A DNA stretch of 64,000 bases from Methylobacterium gossipiicola (GCF_900113485.1 NZ_FOPM01000008.1:62001-126000); one strand, 5' to 3'; numbered from the stretch's first letter, positions 7,723-16,686 are shown. A program made the numbers and translations. The notes: generated from the letters alone by a model not told the origin.

Positions 7723-8918
7723 TCGCCGCCGCTTTCCGGGTAATGCTGCTCGGCCTCGTGCGCGACCGCGCCGCCCTGATCATGGCCTTCGTGCTGCCCA
7801 CCGTGATCTTCGTGATCTTCGCGGCGATCTTCTCGGGGGCGCTCGGCGACCGCATCCGCATCCATGTCGGATTGGCGGACCTTGCCCGCACGGCGACGAC
7901 GACGCGCCTCGTCGCAGCCCTCGAGGCGGATCCATCCTTACGCATCACCCGCCTGCCGGCCACCGATGTGGGACAAGCCGCCGCCGCCGTGCGCCGGGGC
8001 GAGGTCGATGCCGCCCTCGTCCTGCGCGGTGATCTCGATGCCCCGCCTTCGGGGGCGACCTCCGAGGCGCCCGTGATCCTGGTCGAGAACCCCGCGCGGG
8101 CGCTCGCCACGCCCATCGCGCTTGGCCAGTTCCAGCGCGTGCTCAACGCCGCCCTGCCGGACGTGGTCCTCGGCCGCATCGTCGCCGACGTGGAGCGCTC
8201 GGGGAAGATCGGTGCCGACGAGCGGGCCTTCCTCAACGAAGCCTTCGCCGAGCAGCGTGCCCGCAAGGAGCCGTTCTCCTTCGCGTCCCTCGTCGAAACC
8301 CGGAGCACGGCCACGGGCGGCGGAAACGATCGGGTCGGCTACTATGCCGGGGCCATCGCGGCGGTGTTCCTCTTGTTCGCCGCCATGCAGGGGGCGCTGT
8401 CCCTGGTGGAGGAGTGCCAGGGCGGCCTCGCCGATCGATTGACGGCGGCCCCGGGCGGCCTCGCCGTCGTCGTGCTCGGCAAGTTCGCCTTCCTGGTCCT
8501 GCAAGGCGCGGTGCAGGCGGGGCTCATCTTCGCCGCCGCGAGCCTCCTGCACGGCGTCGATTTGCGCCCGCATTGGGGTGCCTGGATCGTCACCACGCTC
8601 CTCGTCTCCGCCATGGCGGCGGGGCTGGCGCTCGCCGCCTGCGCGGCGGCCGCCACCCGGCAGCAGGCGCACCTCGCCGCCACCTTCGGCGTGCTCCTGC
8701 TCTCGGCGGTGGGCGGCAGCATGGTGCCCCGCTTCCTCATGCCGCCCTGGCTGCAGCAGGCGGGCTGGTTCACCCCCAATGCCTGGGCCATCGAGGCCTA
8801 CCAGACGGCCTTGGGGGAAGGCGCCGGCGCCGCCCTGCCGGCCTGGGCCGTGATGGCGGCGGTGACGGCGGTGAGTCTGGTGGGGGCCGTGGGGCTGGTG
8901 TCGCGGCGCGGGGCGTAA
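7719..8918 (+). CDS. ABC-2 type transporter permease
   Basis: 399 residues. One transmembrane helix at the N-terminus ([20 protein letters not shown]), a large extracytoplasmic loop of about 190 residues, then five helices (starting [20 protein letters not shown]). This is the layout of ABC-2 permeases such as YhhJ/YbhR. The helix-4/5 region around [19 protein letters not shown] contains the proline-rich turn usual in this family. It pairs with the ATPase encoded just upstream (4-base overlap), most likely forming a homodimeric permease with two ATPases. Confidence 0.85.
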   Translation: MIAAAFRVMLLGLVRDRAALIMAFVLPTVIFVIFAAIFSGALGDRIRIHVGLADLARTATTTRLVAALEADPSLRITRLPATDVGQAAAAVRRGEVDAALVLRGDLDAPPSGATSEAPVILVENPARALATPIALGQFQRVLNAALPDVVLGRIVADVERSGKIGADERAFLNEAFAEQRARKEPFSFASLVETRSTATGGGNDRVGYYAGAIAAVFLLFAAMQGALSLVEECQGGLADRLTAAPGGLAVVVLGKFAFLVLQGAVQAGLIFAAASLLHGVDLRPHWGAWIVTTLLVSAMAAGLALAACAAAATRQQAHLAATFGVLLLSAVGGSMVPRFLMPPWLQQAGWFTPNAWAIEAYQTALGEGAGAALPAWAVMAAVTAVSLVGAVGLVSRRGA

Positions 8919-8927
8919 TCGCCGCCG

Positions 8928-8953
8928 CGACGGGTTAACGCGTTGACCCGTCG
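8928..8953. promoter_or_regulatory. 26-base near-perfect palindrome before the second desaturase
   Basis: CGACGGGT and ACCCGTCG flank an AACGCGTT core, giving symmetry over 26 bases with a single mismatched pair. It lies 10 bases after the permease stop and 63 bases before the ATG of the second desaturase. The shape suits a dimeric regulator operator; a transcript hairpin is the alternative, although no T-run follows. Confidence 0.45.
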
Positions 8954-9015
8954 GGCGAGCGGCTTAGCTTCGTGGTATGAGGGCGGCGGTCGTTCGCTCC
9001 GGGAGTAACGTCACT

Positions 9016-10542
9016 ATGCGGGCTGGGTCTTCGGTCGCCGTCGTCGGCGCGGGGTTGGGTGGCCTCGCGGCGGCCTGCGTGAGTGCGGCGCGCGGCCATG
9101 CCGTCACGCTCTACGACAAGAACGACTGGCTCGGCGGCAAGGCGGCGGTGCTGCACGAGGGCGGGTTCCGGTTCGACATGGGGCCGACCATCCTCACCGT
9201 TCCGAAGGTGCTGGAGCGCATCTTCCAGGAGGCCGGGCGCGACATCCGCGACTACCTCGACCTGCGCCGCCTCGACCCGCAATGGCGCTGCTTCTTCGAC
9301 GACAACACCCGCATCGACCTCATGGCCGACGTGTCCACCATGGCGGCGGATATGGACCGCTTCGCCCCGGGCACGGGGGCGGGGGAGGGTTATAAAAAAT
9401 TTATTGAGATTTCCGAGCACCTCCACGGCGTCTCCAACAAGTTCTTCTTCTGGAAGGCGGTGGAGGATCTGTTCGACACCATCGATATCCGCGCCAACAT
9501 GAACCCCGGCACCCTGCGGGACGTCCTGTCCCTGCGCATGGGCTCGTCGGTGGCCGGCACCATCCGGTCGAAGGTCAAGGATGCGCGCCTCGCGCAGATG
9601 CTCGATCACTTCGTGCAATATGTCGGCTCCTCGCCCTACGGCGCGCCGGCCGTGCTCTGCGCCATCGCGCACATGCAGACGGCCGAGGGAGTCTGGTACC
9701 CCATGGGCGGCACCCGTGCCGTGGCCGAGGCCCTGTCGAAGCTCGCGGGCGAGCTCGGCGCCACCCTGCGACCGGGCGAGGAAGTCACGGGGCTCGCCAT
9801 CGAGAACGGCGCCGTGAAGGGGGTGCGGACCGCCGCCGGCACCACCCCGTTCGACGCCGTGATCTCGAACATGGATTCGGTCCGCACCTACCGCGAACTG
9901 GTCGGCGGCGCGGTCGGGCGATCTTATGAGAAGAAGAGCTTCGAACCGGCCTGTTCAGGCGTGGTGCTCTATCTCGGCCTCAACAAGCGCTACGAGCACC
10001 TCGCCCATCACGACTTCGTTTTCTCCCGCGACCCGGAGGAGGAGTTCGATTACATCTACCGCAAGGGCGAGCCGGCTCCCGATCCGACGGCCTATCTCGC
10101 GGCCCCCTCCTCCACCGATCCGAGCGTGGCGCCGGAGGGCGGCGAGGCCCTCTACGTCCTCGTCCACACGCCTTATCTCCGGCCGCACCACGACTGGACC
10201 AAGATGTTCCCGGCCTACCGGCAGGTGATTCTTGACAAGCTCAAGCGCACGGCCGGCATGCCGGACCTCGAAGACCGCATCGTCGTCGAGCGCCACCTCA
10301 CACCGCAGGACATCCACGAGCGCTACAAGGTGCTCAACGGCGCGATCTACGGTCTGGCTTCGCACGGTAAGTTCATGGGGGCGTTCAAGCCCGGCAACCG
10401 TTCGCGCAAGGTCCGGGGTCTCTATCTCGCGGGCGGCGCCGCCCATCCCGGTCCCGGCATGCCCATGGTGATGATGTCGGGTTGGATCGCGGCCGATGCC
10501 CTCGACACCGACGCGCGGGGCGAGGTCAGGGCCAGCGCGTAG
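9016..10542 (+). CDS. CrtI/CrtN-family carotenoid desaturase or oxygenase (second copy)
   Basis: 508 residues. FAD motif VAVVGAGLGGLAAACVSAA starts at residue 7, followed by VTLYDKNDWLGGKAAV and FRFDMGPTIL; the C-terminal motif is YLAGGAAHPGPGMPMVMMSG. It clearly differs from the first copy, and its C-terminal motif resembles CrtD/CrtP-like members, which carry out later desaturations or terminal methyl oxidation. ATG 9016 follows GGGAG at 9001-9005; an upstream ATG at 8977 lacks a ribosome binding site. A mid-protein GYKKFIEIS segment is encoded by an unusually AT-rich run (9391-9407). It is followed after 6 bases by the acyltransferase gene. Confidence 0.85.
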   Translation: MRAGSSVAVVGAGLGGLAAACVSAARGHAVTLYDKNDWLGGKAAVLHEGGFRFDMGPTILTVPKVLERIFQEAGRDIRDYLDLRRLDPQWRCFFDDNTRIDLMADVSTMAADMDRFAPGTGAGEGYKKFIEISEHLHGVSNKFFFWKAVEDLFDTIDIRANMNPGTLRDVLSLRMGSSVAGTIRSKVKDARLAQMLDHFVQYVGSSPYGAPAVLCAIAHMQTAEGVWYPMGGTRAVAEALSKLAGELGATLRPGEEVTGLAIENGAVKGVRTAAGTTPFDAVISNMDSVRTYRELVGGAVGRSYEKKSFEPACSGVVLYLGLNKRYEHLAHHDFVFSRDPEEEFDYIYRKGEPAPDPTAYLAAPSSTDPSVAPEGGEALYVLVHTPYLRPHHDWTKMFPAYRQVILDKLKRTAGMPDLEDRIVVERHLTPQDIHERYKVLNGAIYGLASHGKFMGAFKPGNRSRKVRGLYLAGGAAHPGPGMPMVMMSGWIAADALDTDARGEVRASA

Positions 10543-10548
10543 GGACGG

Positions 10549-11361
10549 GTGGTGTCTGAGCCGACCCGCTCGCCCCTCGTCTGGCGGTTCATGGTCGGGT
10601 ATTTCGACCGGTTCCTGCGCCGCCACATGAACGCCCTGCGCCTCGCGCGCTGGGGCGTGCCGCGCTTTGCCGACCATCCCGGACCCATCGTGGTCTATTG
10701 TAACCACCCGGCCTGGTGGGACGCCGCCGTGGTGATCCTCCTCGCCGGCCGGTTATTTCCGAAGCGGACGAGCCACGCGCCGTTCGATGCCCAGATGCTG
10801 GAACGCTACGCGATCTTTTCCCGCATCGGCGCCTTCGCGGTCGATCTCGACTCGGCGCGGGGGGCCGCCCAGTTCCTCAAGGCCTCGCGAAACATTCTGG
10901 CGCGACCGGAGGCCATGATCTGGATCACCGCGCAGGGGCGGTTCGCCGATGTGCGGGCGCGGCCCCTCGATCTTCGCGGCGGCGTCGCCCGCCTGCCCGA
11001 ACTCGCGCCCGACACCCTGTTCGTGCCGCTGGCCCTCGACTACGCCTTCTGGGAGGAGCGCGGCGCGGAAGCCTGTGCCGCCTTCGGGGCGCCGGTCCGG
11101 GGCGCCGATCTCCTCGCCCTCCCCCGGCCCGAGCGCCTCGCCCGGATGGAGGCGGCCCTGACCGACACCCTCGACCGCCTCGCCGCCGACGTCATCGCTC
11201 GCGATCCGGCCCGGTTCACCGCCCTGGTCTCGGGGGCCAAGGGTGTCGGCGGCATCTACGATCTCGGGCGGCGCCTGCGCGCGGCCCTGACGGGGCGCCG
11301 CTTCGACCCCGCCCACCGAGCGGGGCTGGATCAGGCGACCGAGGAAGACAGATTGCCGTGA
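10549..11361 (+). CDS. PlsC-type lysophospholipid acyltransferase-like protein
   Basis: 270 residues. The catalytic H-x4-D motif is present in VVYCNHPAWWDAAVV (about residues 48-62), with a downstream block ITAQGRFADVRARPLDLRGG in the position of the substrate-binding motif (usually FPEGTRS; here degenerate). Tandem GTG codons at 10549 and 10552 are possible starts, with AGGGA at 10541-10545. The gene overlaps the following glycosyltransferase gene by 4 bases (GTGA). In staphyloxanthin synthesis an acyltransferase esterifies the sugar of a C30 carotenoid glycoside; an analogous role is inferred here from the neighbourhood. Confidence 0.78.
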   Translation: MVSEPTRSPLVWRFMVGYFDRFLRRHMNALRLARWGVPRFADHPGPIVVYCNHPAWWDAAVVILLAGRLFPKRTSHAPFDAQMLERYAIFSRIGAFAVDLDSARGAAQFLKASRNILARPEAMIWITAQGRFADVRARPLDLRGGVARLPELAPDTLFVPLALDYAFWEERGAEACAAFGAPVRGADLLALPRPERLARMEAALTDTLDRLAADVIARDPARFTALVSGAKGVGGIYDLGRRLRAALTGRRFDPAHRAGLDQATEEDRLP

Positions 11362-12638
11362 TCCTCGCCCTCGCGATTCTTTCGGTCCTTCTCGCCCTGC
11401 TGCCGGCGGTCCTCGCCGCCGTGAACCTCGCGGCTCTGCGGATGCGGACTTATCAGGGGCATCGCGGGTCACCTCCCTTGGAAGGAAAGGGACAGGGTGA
11501 GCTGTCTGACCGATCGGGAAATGGACCACACCTCACCCCCGCCCTCTCCTTCCAGGAGAGGGAGTCCGTCGCGCCGGAGGTCGATTCGTCCCGGCTCCCG
11601 AATTCCTCCGCCATTCCGGATGTTTCGATCCTGATCCCGGCCCGCGACGAGGCCGCCACCATCGTCGGTACTGTGCGGGCGGCACTGGCCACCACGGGCG
11701 TCACCATTGAAGTGCTGGTGGGCGACGACCACTCCACCGACGCCACCGCGTCCCTCGTGCAGGAGATCGCCGCCACCGATCCACGGGCGCGGCTCCTGGC
11801 GGTCCCGCCCCTGCCCGAGGGCTGGACTGGCAAGAACCACGCCTGTTCGGTGCTCGCCGCCGCGGCGCGGGGGCCGCATCTTCTCTTCATCGATGCCGAC
11901 GTGACCCTGGCGCCGGGGGGCGCGGCGGCGCTGGCCGCCCACGCCGTCGACACCGGCGCCGCCCTCGTCAGCGCCGTGCCGCGCCAGCGCATGGAGACCC
12001 TTGGCGAGCGCCTCACCGTGCCGATGATCGGCTTCCTCCTCGTCGGCTACCTGCCGATCCCGATGATGCGCGGGTCGCTGCGCCCGTCGCTCGGGGCGGC
12101 GTGCGGCCAGCTCGTCCTCGTCGATGGCGCGGTCTACGCGGCGAGCGGCGGCCACGGCGCCATCCGGGCCTTCCTGCACGACGGCGTCTTGTTGGCGCGA
12201 CTCTTCCGCCGGGCGGGGCACCGCACCGACCTCGTGGCGGGGGCGGCCCTTGCCACCTGCCGGATGTACCGGACTTGGGGCGAGGCCTGGGCCGGGTTCT
12301 CGAAGAACGCCCATGAGGGCATGGCGACGCCCCGCGCCCTGCCGGTCTGGACCACCCTGCTGTTCGGCGGGCACATCCTGCCCGTTGCCATTCTCGTCCT
12401 GGCCGGTTTCGGCCTCGTCGGTCCCGGGGCGGCCGGGCTGGCGTGCCTCGCCCTCCTCCTCTCCCTCGGGGCGCGGGCGGCCATCACCCTGGCGATGCGC
12501 GAACCCTGGACCACGATCCCGCTCCATCCCCTCACCGTCGCCGTGGCCCTGGCGATCCAGTGGAACGTGCTCCTGCGTCGCAAGACCGCCGGCGCCGCCG
12601 TGTGGAAGGGGCGGAGCTACCCGTTGAACGGGGCCTGA
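11358..12638 (+). CDS. family 2 glycosyltransferase with in-frame repeat insertion
   Basis: 426 residues, GTG start inside the end of the acyltransferase gene. A membrane helix (VILALAILSVLLALLPAVLA, residues 1-20) is followed at about residues 37-72 by sequence encoded by a family B palindromic repeat, then by the GT-A domain: SILIPARDEAATI, VGDDHSTDAT and FIDADVTLAPG with the metal-binding DAD. C-terminal hydrophobic segments begin near VWTTLLFGGHILPVAI. The domain order fits membrane glycosyltransferases such as carotenoid glucosyltransferase CrtQ and hopanoid HpnI. Context favours glucosylation of a diapocarotenoid acid. The repeat keeps the frame open and lies in a linker, so the enzyme is probably functional. 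Confidence 0.82.
   Translation: MILALAILSVLLALLPAVLAAVNLAALRMRTYQGHRGSPPLEGKGQGELSDRSGNGPHLTPALSFQERESVAPEVDSSRLPNSSAIPDVSILIPARDEAATIVGTVRAALATTGVTIEVLVGDDHSTDATASLVQEIAATDPRARLLAVPPLPEGWTGKNHACSVLAAAARGPHLLFIDADVTLAPGGAAALAAHAVDTGAALVSAVPRQRMETLGERLTVPMIGFLLVGYLPIPMMRGSLRPSLGAACGQLVLVDGAVYAASGGHGAIRAFLHDGVLLARLFRRAGHRTDLVAGAALATCRMYRTWGEAWAGFSKNAHEGMATPRALPVWTTLLFGGHILPVAILVLAGFGLVGPGAAGLACLALLLSLGARAAITLAMREPWTTIPLHPLTVAVALAIQWNVLLRRKTAGAAVWKGRSYPLNGA
11466..11572. repeat. interspersed palindromic repeat family B, copy 2, inside a coding region
   Basis: Same order of blocks as at 6181-6283: CACCTCCCTTGGAAGGAAAG, GGACAGGGTGAG, then ATGGACCACACCTCACCCC and CCTCTCCTTCCAGGAGAGGG. It starts on a codon boundary of the glycosyltransferase frame, contains no stop in that frame, and encodes about 36 hydrophilic residues between the N-terminal helix and the catalytic domain. 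Confidence 0.75.
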
Positions 12639-12958
12639 TCCGGAGCGGTTTCGCGCAGGATCCAAGCCAAGGTCTCCGGGTCGGCTTCGGACACGGGCAA
12701 ATGGAGCACGATAGGGGTCTCGTAGGGATGGCGGCTCTTCAGGGCCGCCGCGAGGGGCTCGGCCAGGGTTTCACGGCTCTTGATCAGGGCCACGACCTCG
12801 TCGGCCTGCTCCACGGCGCCCTTCCAGGCGTAGACCGAGCGCATCCCCGGCAGCACGTTGACGCAGGCAGCCAGCCGCAGCCGCACCAAAGCCTCTCCGA
12901 CGCTAAGGGCGACCTCGGCATCCGGGAAGGTGGTGTAGACGAGAAGTGGACGCTCCAT
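12617..12958 (-). CDS. cutA: CutA1 divalent-ion tolerance protein
   Basis: 113 residues with the whole CutA signature: LLVYTTFPDAEVALSVGEAL at the start, AACVNVLPGMRSVYAWKGAV in the middle (with the conserved Cys) and EVVALIKSR, then HPYETPIVLHLPV. CutA1 proteins are small trimers with a ferredoxin-like fold, linked genetically to copper tolerance in Escherichia coli, although their molecular role is unsettled. Convergent with the glycosyltransferase gene, with the last 22 bases of the two genes overlapping. Divergent from nadK with a gap of about 100 bases. Confidence 0.92.
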   Translation of the reverse strand: MERPLLVYTTFPDAEVALSVGEALVRLRLAACVNVLPGMRSVYAWKGAVEQADEVVALIKSRETLAEPLAAALKSRHPYETPIVLHLPVSEADPETLAWILRETAPDQAPFNG

Positions 12959-13061
12959 GCTATGGGTCTCCCAGTCGCGGACCGGCGGTACCCTCGCGGG
13001 ACGCGCTCGGCTCCGGGGTGGGACCGGATCGCCACCGGGTCAACAGGGCGGACGAGGGTTC

Positions 13062-13832
13062 ATGTCGCGGCGTTTCAACTCGATCGCGTTCATCGCGAGC
13101 CCGACGGACGATGCGCGCCAGGCCGCGGAGGCCCTGATGCGCCGCTACGACCATGTGCCCCCCGAGGAGGCGGACGTGGTGGTGGCGCTCGGTGGCGACG
13201 GGCTCATGCTCCAGGCGCTGCACCGCTTCATGGATGCCGGCACTCCGATCTACGGCATGAATCGCGGCACCGTTGGTTTCCTCATGAACGAGTATCGTGA
13301 GGAAGACCTGCTGGAGCGCCTCGAACACACGAAGCGCAGCCGCATCCATCCCCTCATGATGGAGGCTGTGGACACGGAGGGGCGCCGCCACCGGGCCCGG
13401 GCCCTCAACGAAGTCTCCATGCTGCGCCAGACCCACCAGACCGCCAAGCTGCGGATCTCCGTGGATGGCCATGTCCGCCTGCCCGAACTCATCGCCGACG
13501 GCGTGCTGGCGGCGACGCCCGCCGGCTCCACCGCCTACAACCTCTCGGTGGGCGGGCCGATCCTGCCCCTCAACGCCCGCCTGATGGCGTTGACGCCGAT
13601 CTCGGCCTTCCGGCCGCGCCGCTGGCGCGGGGCACTGCTGCCGGATTACGCCCGCATCTTCATCGAGGTTCTCGATGCCGAGCACCGACCCGTGGCGGCG
13701 GTGGCCGACCACACGGAGTTCCGCCGGGTCGCCACCGTCGAGACTTGGCTCGACCACGCCACCAACCTCGTGCTGCTGCACGATCCCGGCCACAGCCTCG
13801 ATGAGCGCATCCTGCGCGAGCAGTTCGGCTGA
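13062..13832 (+). CDS. nadK: NAD kinase
   Basis: 256 residues, usual for alphaproteobacterial NadK. The glycine-rich LGGDGLMLQALH (about residues 42-53) holds the GGDG catalytic motif; NRGTVGFLMN and ADGVLAATPAGSTAYNLSVG provide the NAD-binding NE/D and the conserved GSTAY. It phosphorylates NAD to NADP in the cytoplasm. ATG 13062 is preceded by GAGGG. The gene is convergent with the DUF2336 gene (14-base gap). Confidence 0.93.
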   Translation: MSRRFNSIAFIASPTDDARQAAEALMRRYDHVPPEEADVVVALGGDGLMLQALHRFMDAGTPIYGMNRGTVGFLMNEYREEDLLERLEHTKRSRIHPLMMEAVDTEGRRHRARALNEVSMLRQTHQTAKLRISVDGHVRLPELIADGVLAATPAGSTAYNLSVGGPILPLNARLMALTPISAFRPRRWRGALLPDYARIFIEVLDAEHRPVAAVADHTEFRRVATVETWLDHATNLVLLHDPGHSLDERILREQFG

Positions 13833-13846
13833 GGTCGAGCGTCGCT

Positions 13847-15574
13847 TCAGGCGGCGAGGTGGACCCGGATTCGGGGGCGATCGCCGCGGTAGCTCACCAC
13901 GAGTTCGTCCGGGATGGCGTCTGGCGCCTCCGTGGTCGGCCCATGGGCTCCGGAGGCGGCGCCGCAGTCTCGCGCATCGCGATTCGCCTGGAACTCGGCC
14001 AGGATCGCGTGGGGCAAAGCCTCGAAGATGAGGCCGACGGGATCGGCGCGCTCGGCCTCCGTCGGGAGGACCTGCGGTTCCGCCGGCGCCTCGGCCACGG
14101 CGATGGGCAGCGCGGGAGCCTCTGCCGGGACGTGGTGTCCGGTGATCTCCACCACCGCGTCGAGAGTCCGCCGGAGGGCGGCGGCGTCGCGCAGACCTTC
14201 CTGGGCCTCGCGCCACTCCGCGTCGAGGATCGCCACAGGCTGTTCCGTGGCCGGACGAGGCGTCGGCTTGAGCGGAATAGGCGTCGCCTCGGGGAGCTCG
14301 ATGGCGGCCGGCGGCAGCGCGGGAGACTGACGATCCAAGTCGGCGGATTGCTTCGGCGACTTCGCCTCCGTGGCGGTCTCTGCGAACGCCGAGGGTGCGG
14401 TTTCGACGCGGTGCTCGAGGCCGGCGTGCTCGGCCCTCGCCCGGGTCCGCTCGCGGGTCGCGTCGCGCGCGGCCTCGCGGGCCGCCTCGGCCTCGAACCG
14501 GGCCAGCAGGGCGAGAACCCCCTGGGCTTCGGTGAACGGAAGGGTCTCGCAGGCGGAGATGGCCCGTTCGATCATGAGGCACGACAGGGCGGCGCCGTGC
14601 GCGGTGCCCTCGCCCCGCCCGGCTTCGCGCCAGGCCGAGAGAGCGGCGGTGAAGGCCGGCAGGAGTTGGGACGGCAGGCCCGCCCGGCGGTGGAGGGCGG
14701 CGTAGGCCGCGCTCGATCCTTCGTGCATGAGGCCCGCCACGCGGGCCGGGGGCAGGTCGGCGAGGTCGGCCAAGGCGGTTTCGGCGAACGGCATGTGGGC
14801 CGAGAGGATCGCCCGCAGGATCAGGCCGGCATTCAGCTGCCCGTTGCGGCGCAGATAGGCGACGAGGCGGCCGAGATCCTGCGGCGATGCCCCGGCGCTG
14901 AGAGACAGGGTCGAGCGTTCGCGGGCCTCCCGTCCGGCTCGCTCGCCCCGCGCGGCCGTGAGCCAGCCCGACGCCACGGCGAGGTGGGCCATGGCCTCGG
15001 CGACCCGGTCGGTGCAGGCCTGACGGACTTCGAGGGGAAGATCGGGCCGGGTCAGCAGGGCCTCGCGCAGGGGGGCGTCGTCGCCATGGCGCTCCACGAG
15101 GCGCAGGAGGCTGCCGATGGTGATGCCGGCGGAGTGGTTGATGGCGAGCGCCGTGAGGGCGCGCGGCCCGGCGATCTCCGCCATGGCGCCCGACACGGCG
15201 TAGGACAGGTCCCGCCGCTCGGCGATAGCCTGCCGGGTGATCTCGCAGCCGATGGCAACGCCGTCGACGAGGTCGGCATCGGTGAGGACGGGGGAGTGCT
15301 TCAGGACGAGGGCGGCGATGTCGGCCACGTCTCCGGCCAGGGCGACCACGAGGGCGCGGGGTGCCGCCGCACTTGTGGCGCAAGCTTCCGCTAGGGCTCG
15401 GCGCACCTGGGTGGCCGGATCGTCGAGGAGCGCGAGGATGGTGGATCGTGCTCGCTCGGCCGTGTCCGGGGTGAGGTGTCCGTTCAAGGAGGCCCAGACC
15501 AGGGCCTTCGCGCCCTCCGCCCGCCGCGAGGGCGAGACATGCTGCGTCAGGGCGAGGAACTGGCGGATCATCAT
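13847..15574 (-). CDS. DUF2336-family protein
   Basis: 575 residues. The N-terminal 350 residues are built of alpha-helical HEAT-like repeats (LLDDPATQVRRALAEACATS, LVLKHSPVLTDADLVDGVAI), the hallmark of DUF2336, a family largely confined to alphaproteobacteria. The C-terminal third is Pro/Glu/Ala-rich and probably disordered, ending in a short basic strand (VSYRGDRPRIRVHLAA). No enzyme motif is visible, so a scaffold or regulatory role is the only suggestion. Start ATG at 15574 overlaps the stop of the SLT-domain gene by 4 bases (ATGA), so the two are translationally coupled. Confidence 0.75.
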   Translation of the reverse strand: MMIRQFLALTQHVSPSRRAEGAKALVWASLNGHLTPDTAERARSTILALLDDPATQVRRALAEACATSAAAPRALVVALAGDVADIAALVLKHSPVLTDADLVDGVAIGCEITRQAIAERRDLSYAVSGAMAEIAGPRALTALAINHSAGITIGSLLRLVERHGDDAPLREALLTRPDLPLEVRQACTDRVAEAMAHLAVASGWLTAARGERAGREARERSTLSLSAGASPQDLGRLVAYLRRNGQLNAGLILRAILSAHMPFAETALADLADLPPARVAGLMHEGSSAAYAALHRRAGLPSQLLPAFTAALSAWREAGRGEGTAHGAALSCLMIERAISACETLPFTEAQGVLALLARFEAEAAREAARDATRERTRARAEHAGLEHRVETAPSAFAETATEAKSPKQSADLDRQSPALPPAAIELPEATPIPLKPTPRPATEQPVAILDAEWREAQEGLRDAAALRRTLDAVVEITGHHVPAEAPALPIAVAEAPAEPQVLPTEAERADPVGLIFEALPHAILAEFQANRDARDCGAASGAHGPTTEAPDAIPDELVVSYRGDRPRIRVHLAA

Positions 15575-16686
15575 AGGCCGCTCCGGACGGTATAGAGGGA
15601 GAGATTGAGGGGGGCGGCGGCGCTCGGCGCGGCCGCGATGCCTTGTGCTGGCGAAGCGCCATGTGCGGCTGCGGTGACGAACTCGGCCGGTCGACGCGGC
15701 GGTAACGGAGCGCCGACAAGGGCGGTGCCGGCGGGCGTCCTTTCCCCGGCGGCCGGCACGGATGCCGAATTCTCCACCGCCGCGGGAGGGGGCACCGCCA
15801 CGGTGGAATCGGCCGTGGCGTCCGAGCGCGGAAAGTAGGTCGGCGCCGGACGGCCGGTATCCATGGTGCCCCGCACCTGCCACAGCTTGGCCACCCCCTC
15901 CGAGACGGCGCCCTGGCGCTTGTCCGTCTGGAACAGGGAGCGCAGGCTTCCGTCGAGGCTGGCGTAGGCGGTGGTGCCCTCGGGCAGGCCGGCGATGCTC
16001 ACGGTGGGGGCGGGCGGCGTCGCGGCATGGGCCGTGGACAGGAGGGCGTAGAGTTCAGCCGCGCCCCGGGCCCGGCCGGTCTTGTCGTAGAACAGGTTGC
16101 GGTTGGCGGCGGCGGCTTCGGGCATGTCGAGGGCGGCGGCCCGGGCCGGGCTCGCCTGCGCCGTGTTGATGAGCGCGACGGCGCCCCGCGCCCCGAGGAC
16201 GTGGGCGGCATAGAGGTCGCCCCCCGTGGGCTCGCGGCCGAGGGCGGCCGTCAGGGCCTCGCCGTTGCGCTGGGTCAGGGCACCGGCAAGCGTCGCGGCG
16301 GTCTTGGGGTCGCGGCGCAGATCCAGGATGGTCTGGCGCGCATCGGGGTCCGCCACCGTGTAGGTGCCGTCCGGCCGCGCCGTGATGGCATCGGCATAGG
16401 CCTGGAGGCCGAGCTTCGGCCCGGCATTCTTCATGGTGCCGAGCCAGGTCTGCTCGATGAACTGGAACAGGCCCGTGGCCGAGGACGTGCCGGCCTTGGC
16501 CGTGGGATTGAGGGCGGATTCGCGCTGAGCCGTGGCGAGGAGATAGTCGAACCCGGCGCCCGAGCTCTGGGCCCCCGTGCGGATCGCGTCGATGACGGTC
16601 GCGTTCGCCCCCGTCGGGGTGCGCGTCGCCGTCTCGCGGCTGGCGCCGGTGTCACGGGGGGCGGTGGGCGTGGTGAACAGATACAT
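15571..16686 (-). CDS. SLT-domain (lytic transglycosylase-like) protein
   Basis: 371 residues. Residues about 28-180 match the transglycosylase SLT fold: YLLATAQRESALNPTAKA with catalytic Glu56, then SSATGLFQFIEQTW, the classic GLFQF block. No convincing signal peptide is seen; the first 25 residues are polar and Thr-rich. The C-terminal half is low-complexity Pro/Ala. Proteins of this kind in alphaproteobacteria are often exported by the flagellar or another non-Sec route, which would fit the missing signal, but no flagellar gene is adjacent here. Coupled to the DUF2336 gene. Confidence 0.78.
   Translation of the reverse strand: MYLFTTPTAPRDTGASRETATRTPTGANATVIDAIRTGAQSSGAGFDYLLATAQRESALNPTAKAGTSSATGLFQFIEQTWLGTMKNAGPKLGLQAYADAITARPDGTYTVADPDARQTILDLRRDPKTAATLAGALTQRNGEALTAALGREPTGGDLYAAHVLGARGAVALINTAQASPARAAALDMPEAAAANRNLFYDKTGRARGAAELYALLSTAHAATPPAPTVSIAGLPEGTTAYASLDGSLRSLFQTDKRQGAVSEGVAKLWQVRGTMDTGRPAPTYFPRSDATADSTVAVPPPAAVENSASVPAAGERTPAGTALVGAPLPPRRPAEFVTAAAHGASPAQGIAAAPSAAAPLNLSLYTVRSGL

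Noticed and set aside
10716..11357. N-terminal extension of the glycosyltransferase frame upstream of 11358
   Set aside because: This part overlaps the acyltransferase gene in another frame, is arginine/proline-rich and has no similarity; the GTG at 11358 with a 4-base overlap is the normal operon start.
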